Position numbers and translations under genes: made by a program. A stretch of 64,000 nt of DNA, taken from the NCBI GenBank assembly GCA_040398425.1, contig JBBATZ010000010.1, positions 1 to 64,000 of the forward strand, given 5' to 3'. Below are positions 60,494 to 64,000 of the stretch, in pieces. Position 1 is the first letter of the stretch. Each line of letters opens with the position of its first letter. The stretch is from UBA7672 sp040398425 (GTDB lineage Bacteria > Pseudomonadota > Alphaproteobacteria > Caulobacterales > Hyphomonadaceae). The notes beneath the pieces were generated by a model. That model did no database searches and was not told the DNA's origin. It worked only from the letters and a program-made list of their open reading frames with translations.

Positions 60494-61678
60494 TCAAGAG
60501 GTCGTAACGGTCAGCGCCGCCGCCGCGCCCTGTTCGATCAGGTACGCCATACGCCGCTTGCCATCCTCGACCGCGTCGCGGATTTCCGCAGAGTTCTGTG
60601 TCGCCAGCTTGCGCATCTCGGCGATGATACCGATCGAACGCTCCTGATAGCTGACCACCGAGTCGACGAGCTTCTTGACGGCCGCCGCCGAAATCGTCGG
60701 GCCATAACCCGCCTTCAGCGCCGCTTCCTGAACCTTGCCGCCAATCTCGGCGAGCACTTCAAGCGACTGGTCCACGCCCTTCTTCATCGACTCCAGCGTC
60801 TGGGTCGATTCATGCAGGCCATGCATGCCAGTGAACGTAGCTGCCAGCGCCGTCAGCACAACTTCGTTTGTGCCAAAGAACGACACCGACTGCGCATAGA
60901 TGCGTTCCTTCGCGTTGGTCGTCTGCACCAGCCGCGCCATGATGACTTCCGACGTATTGTAACCAACGGTCAGGTTGTCCGAGAGGTCCTTGGAAATCTG
61001 GTAGCGCTTCTCCTCGGCCTGCAGACGGCGCAGTTCTTCATCTCGCGCCAGCTCCAGTCTGGAACGCTCCGCAGGCTCCGTGCCCGTGTAGGCAGCGACC
61101 ACATCCGACGCCGCCTTCATCCGAGTCTTGGCCTCTTCGAGCTTGCCCTCGGCTGTCTTCAGAACTTCCAGCGCAAGCACTTCCGACTGCTTCATCGCGC
61201 CACGGAAATCCATGTAAGCTTCGAGGATCAGATGTTCCTTCTCGATCTGGACCGCCGTGTCCTTCTGGACGTCGACATAGGTGTCCTTGATCTTGTCAAA
61301 GCGATCCGCGATGTCGCCCCGCGAGAATTTCATCCACACATTGCCGAGACGCTCCATCGTGGAGATCTTGCCGTCGGCGTATTGCTCCACGAGGCTTTTG
61401 GCGTCATCGCGGATCGAGTTGAAAGCGGTGGTGATCACCTCATAGCGATCGCCCACCTTGATGACGGAGATATGCTCGCGCACCACTTCATTGAACGTCG
61501 AGGCCTGATCGAGCGTGCGCGCGATCGTCGTCACCTTGTCGGGCGACAGTTCGGTGATCTGGTTGAGCAAGGCCACGACAGGAGCGGGATCGCTCTTGGT
61601 CTCGGGGAACAGTCCAAGCTTGCGAAGGTTTCCAACCGCCTTGTCGAGGTATTGAAGCGCTGTGGGGCTACCCGCCAT
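60494..61678 (-). CDS. Helical coiled-coil protein, first gene of a three-gene module (TelA-like in style)
   Basis: This encodes 394 residues with GGGAG nine bases before the ATG. It is nearly all alpha-helical (IEKEHLILEAYMDFRGAMKQSEVLALEVLKTAEGKLEEAKTRMKAAS, LVQTTNAKERIYAQSVSFFGTNEVVLTALAATFTGMHGLHESTQTLESM), without signal peptide or strong membrane helix. The helical layout recalls TelA-type toxic-anion-resistance proteins, but I cannot confirm homology. The next gene begins 30 bases after its stop. It likely works in the cytosol with the membrane protein encoded next. Confidence 0.75.
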   Translation of the reverse strand: MAGSPTALQYLDKAVGNLRKLGLFPETKSDPAPVVALLNQITELSPDKVTTIARTLDQASTFNEVVREHISVIKVGDRYEVITTAFNSIRDDAKSLVEQYADGKISTMERLGNVWMKFSRGDIADRFDKIKDTYVDVQKDTAVQIEKEHLILEAYMDFRGAMKQSEVLALEVLKTAEGKLEEAKTRMKAASDVVAAYTGTEPAERSRLELARDEELRRLQAEEKRYQISKDLSDNLTVGYNTSEVIMARLVQTTNAKERIYAQSVSFFGTNEVVLTALAATFTGMHGLHESTQTLESMKKGVDQSLEVLAEIGGKVQEAALKAGYGPTISAAAVKKLVDSVVSYQERSIGIIAEMRKLATQNSAEIRDAVEDGKRRMAYLIEQGAAAALTVTTS

Positions 61679-61792
61679 CTTTTTGTTCTCCCTTACCCAT
61701 GCGTCTGGGCCCGCGCACCCGGGGAGGGGCGCACCAGTGCAATACGTGCCCCCTTCGCGCGCGCGTGCAAGATGCCAGCGGAAGAAATTTTC

Positions 61793-61807
61793 CGATAATC
61801 GATATCG
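61793..61807. promoter_or_regulatory. CGATA-N5-TATCG dyad in the divergent region before the three-gene module
   Basis: A perfect 5-bp inverted repeat with a 5-base spacer sits in the only AT-rich part of the 278-base region between the leftward three-gene operon and the dehydrogenase gene. No known consensus applies; it may be an operator. Confidence 0.3.
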
Positions 61808-61956
61808 TTTGCACTTGCAGCGCCAGCATCTTATCGCTTTCGCATACGGCAGGAGCGTCGCGTTGAAGGCGCAGCTGGAAGCGGCGGGTCGTGAAATCCT
61901 GCTCTCAGCCCGCGACGCTGTCGTCGAACTGCCGCACCGAAGAGGAACGACGCAAG

Positions 61957-62745
61957 ATGCCAGGTAAACATCCCCGCACAGCCATCATCACAGGATCCAC
62001 CAGCGGCATTGGTGAGGGAATCGCCCGTGCGCTGGCTGAGGCAGGCAACAACGTCGTCATCAACGGCTTTGGCGACGCCGCCGCCATCGAGACGCTCCGC
62101 GCCGCCATCGAGGACGATTACAAGGTCTCCTGCCTCTACTCCGGCGCGGACATGACAAAGCCGGACCAGATCGAGGCGATGTTCGCGACTGTGAAGGACA
62201 AGCTCGGCCCGGTAGACATCCTGGTCAACAATGCAGGCGTCCAGTACGTCTCCCCGGTAGAGGATTTTCCCGTCGCGAAGTGGGACCTCATCATCGCGCT
62301 GAACCTGTCCTCTGCCTTCCACACGACACGCCTCGCCTTCCCCGACATGAAGGCGCGCAAGTGGGGCCGCATCATCAACATCGCCTCGGCCCACGCCCTC
62401 GTCGCCTCGCCATTCAAGAGCGCCTATGTCGCCGCCAAGCACGGCATTCTCGGCTTCACGAAATCGACCGCTCTGGAAGGCGCAACCTTCGGCGTACGCG
62501 TCAACGCGATCTGCCCCGGCTATGTCCGCACGCCGCTGGTCGAAAACCAGATCGCAGACACGGCGAAAGCCCGCGGCATCTCGGAAGAAGCCGTCATCCG
62601 CGACGTGCTGCTCGCCGCCCAGCCGACCAAGGAGTTCGTCAAGGTGTCGGATGTCGCCGCGATGGCCGTCTTCCTCACCAGCGAAGCCGCGAACCAGATC
62701 AACGGCGCTGCACTGTCAATCGACGGCGGCTGGGTCGCCCAGTAG
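61957..62745 (+). CDS. 3-hydroxybutyrate dehydrogenase (SDR family)
   Basis: This encodes 262 residues from ATG 61957. The SDR hallmarks are GSTSGIGEGIARAL (NAD binding), NNAG, and the catalytic Ser144, Tyr157 and Lys161 in SAH...SAYVAAKHG. Features of the 3-HBDH subgroup include FVKVSDVAAMAVFL and NGAALSIDGGWVAQ. It interconverts 3-hydroxybutyrate and acetoacetate in polyhydroxybutyrate or ketone-body turnover. No PHB genes are adjacent. Confidence 0.9.
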   Translation: MPGKHPRTAIITGSTSGIGEGIARALAEAGNNVVINGFGDAAAIETLRAAIEDDYKVSCLYSGADMTKPDQIEAMFATVKDKLGPVDILVNNAGVQYVSPVEDFPVAKWDLIIALNLSSAFHTTRLAFPDMKARKWGRIINIASAHALVASPFKSAYVAAKHGILGFTKSTALEGATFGVRVNAICPGYVRTPLVENQIADTAKARGISEEAVIRDVLLAAQPTKEFVKVSDVAAMAVFLTSEAANQINGAALSIDGGWVAQ

Positions 62746-62746
62746 C

Positions 62747-63583
62747 TCAACCGAAGGGAACCACGCGGTTATCGCTGTCGTGTCCGATATCGGCGCGTCC
62801 CAGATAGGGAATGCCCGACCGCTTGCACCAGAAGCGCGCGACCTGCTCCTCGGTGAGCTCGAAATCGGGATCATTCTTCGGTACGGCCGAGCACCGCCCC
62901 AGTCTGATCCCCGCACAGCGCCGGATGGCCGGGTTGGAGGTGACGTGAAAGAAGTACCGGTCGATCCGATACATGTACTCGCCGACATCTTCGAGCAGTA
63001 GCATGCGCCCCGTGAAGTCGGGCTCCAGCGGCGTCCCCAACAGCTGAGAGAGGATCGTCAGGTTGAAGGCCAGGTTGGGATGTCCGGGCGTCACACCGTG
63101 CTCAAGCGACGAGGAAGCTCCATCCACCAGCCAGGCCAACCCCCGCAGGAATGCCTTGTCGCCGTCCTCCCGCACGAGGTCCACCGGCATCGGGCCGTGC
63201 GCCACGCGGTCGAAACCTTCGCGATGCAGTCCCGCGAGCAGGAACCCCGCATCCGAGTACCCCAGCCATGTCTTGCGCCGCGCCACATCAGTCAGGCGCG
63301 GAATGGCGTGCTCCGCCACCCGGCAAGCGCCATACCCGCCGCGCGCAAACCAGACAGCGTCCAACTCCGGGTCATTGGCGACCTCCACAAGCGCCTCGAT
63401 CCGCTCATGATCCTCGCCGGCGAAATGGCCAGCCTGCCGAAAGCACTGCGCATGGAAATGGAGCTCCACCCGCCCGCCATAGACTTTGGCGGCTAGCTCT
63501 CCGGCTTTGCGCGCCAGTTCTGCGGACATTCGCGTTCCCGGCGCCACAAGGCCAATGCGGAACACCTTTTCACTTGACCCCAT
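62747..63583 (-). CDS. LD-carboxypeptidase (S66 family)
   Basis: This encodes 278 residues. The S66 landmarks are IGLVAPGTRM at the start, WFARGGYGACRV, the nucleophile Ser110 in WLGYSDAGF, Glu198 in LLLEDVGE and His268 in IGHDSDN. LD-carboxypeptidase trims the terminal D-Ala from tetrapeptides released from peptidoglycan. It ends one base after the dehydrogenase stop (convergent) and diverges from the Mur-ligase gene across 25 bases; such pairing suggests peptidoglycan recycling. Confidence 0.92.
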   Translation of the reverse strand: MGSSEKVFRIGLVAPGTRMSAELARKAGELAAKVYGGRVELHFHAQCFRQAGHFAGEDHERIEALVEVANDPELDAVWFARGGYGACRVAEHAIPRLTDVARRKTWLGYSDAGFLLAGLHREGFDRVAHGPMPVDLVREDGDKAFLRGLAWLVDGASSSLEHGVTPGHPNLAFNLTILSQLLGTPLEPDFTGRMLLLEDVGEYMYRIDRYFFHVTSNPAIRRCAGIRLGRCSAVPKNDPDFELTEEQVARFWCKRSGIPYLGRADIGHDSDNRVVPFG

Positions 63584-63608
63584 ACGCGCCTCGCTGAGAC
63601 ATGCCGAT

Positions 63609-64000
63609 ATGTCAGATTCACAGACCGCACAGACCGCATCGAGCCTGGCCCATCAAGGACCCTACTTCTTCTGCGGCATCGGCGGCAGCGGAATGTTGCC
63701 CCTGGCCCTGATCGTCAAGGCGCGTGGGCTCGATGTCGAGGGCTCGGACCGTTCGCTTGACGCGGGCCGCACCGCCGCGAAGTTCGATTTCCTGAGAGCA
63801 CGCGACATCGGCCTGCACCCACAGGATGGGTCTGGCGTCACCCGCAAGGACCAGCTCCTCGTCACCTCCGCCGCCGTGGAGGATACCGTTCCCGATGTCG
63901 TCACCGCGAAGGCGCTCGGCTGCCCGCAGGTGACGCGACCACAGCTGCTGGCCCAACTGGTTAATTCCGCGAAAGTCTCCATCGCCGTAGGCGGCACGTC
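63609..64000 (+). CDS. MurC/Mpl-type UDP-N-acetylmuramate ligase, N-terminal part (truncated by window edge)
   Basis: The first 130 residues are visible. FFCGIGGSGMLPLALIVKARGLDVEGSDRS is the dinucleotide-binding N-terminal domain of Mur ligases, DQLLVTSAAVEDTVPDV follows the family, and the window ends in VAVGGT, the start of the ATP-binding P-loop. MurC adds L-Ala to UDP-MurNAc; Mpl adds the recycled tripeptide. Location next to an LD-carboxypeptidase favours an Mpl-type role, but the visible part does not decide. Confidence 0.82.
   Translation, partial: MSDSQTAQTASSLAHQGPYFFCGIGGSGMLPLALIVKARGLDVEGSDRSLDAGRTAAKFDFLRARDIGLHPQDGSGVTRKDQLLVTSAAVEDTVPDVVTAKALGCPQVTRPQLLAQLVNSAKVSIAVGGT

Noticed and set aside
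1..64000. tRNA or rRNA genes, CRISPR arrays, prophage, transposases
   Set aside because: None was recognised by eye on either strand; a covariance-model scan could still reveal a structured RNA I missed.

Overview
The window is a GC-rich, gene-dense chromosomal segment of an aerobic alphaproteobacterium, most likely of the Caulobacterales/Hyphomonadaceae type. That assignment is an inference from gene content: a complete cbb3 oxidase locus (ccoNOQP-ccoGHIS) beside hemN and a FixK-like regulator, an rpmH-rnpA-yidC-engB...argB...dapD order, PAS_5, PilZ and DUF1036 proteins, and GGAAC-N16-CGTT promoters of the EcfG general-stress type. No tRNA, rRNA, CRISPR array, prophage or intact insertion sequence was seen.

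Layout. 1-2.4 kb: the end of an unknown gene, a gene-poor stretch, then a compact leftward five-gene operon of small membrane or envelope proteins whose start region carries an FNR/FixK-like box shared with a divergent FixL-like hybrid kinase. 2.5-4.9 kb: that kinase and a convergent OmpR-type regulator. 5.0-15.6 kb: the leftward operon ccoN-O-Q-P-G-H-I-S, and rightward a small membrane protein, hemN and a fixK-like gene, with a FixK box between the divergent units. 16.2-24.7 kb: a two-component system, a P1-family peptidase, a gamma-glutamyltransferase, a DUF4142 lipoprotein, rsgA and a second sensor kinase. 24.9-36.1 kb: the rpmH-rnpA-yidC-engB core cluster, an ABC exporter and an alpha-amino-acid-ester-hydrolase-like enzyme lying before argB, then a DUF1036 protein, dapD and a DUF3052 protein. 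36.3-42.3 kb: small membrane proteins, PAS and PilZ proteins, and a 1009-residue hybrid kinase with five PAS domains. 42.6-51.9 kb: a macrolide-phosphotransferase-like kinase, a crotonase, a GYF-like protein, a VIT-family transporter, a DbpA-like RNA helicase with a long basic tail, a luciferase-like oxidoreductase, a gamma carbonic anhydrase and PhoH. 52-57 kb: a P450 pseudogene, envelope lipoproteins, a frameshifted membrane gene and a PhoD-type phosphatase. 57-61.7 kb: a phytase-like protein and a three-gene operon of uncharacterised coiled-coil/membrane proteins. The window ends with 3-hydroxybutyrate dehydrogenase, LD-carboxypeptidase and the start of a MurC/Mpl-type ligase, the last two suggesting peptidoglycan recycling.

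Main themes. Low-oxygen respiration: sensors, FixK-like regulator, oxidase, its copper and haem supply, and possibly the five-gene operon are physically linked and share candidate operators. General stress: three exact and two near EcfG-type promoters precede small envelope genes. The best candidates for undescribed systems are the five-gene small-protein operon (975-2391) and the three-gene coiled-coil operon (57996-61678). All functional statements rest on reading motifs by eye; no database search was possible.
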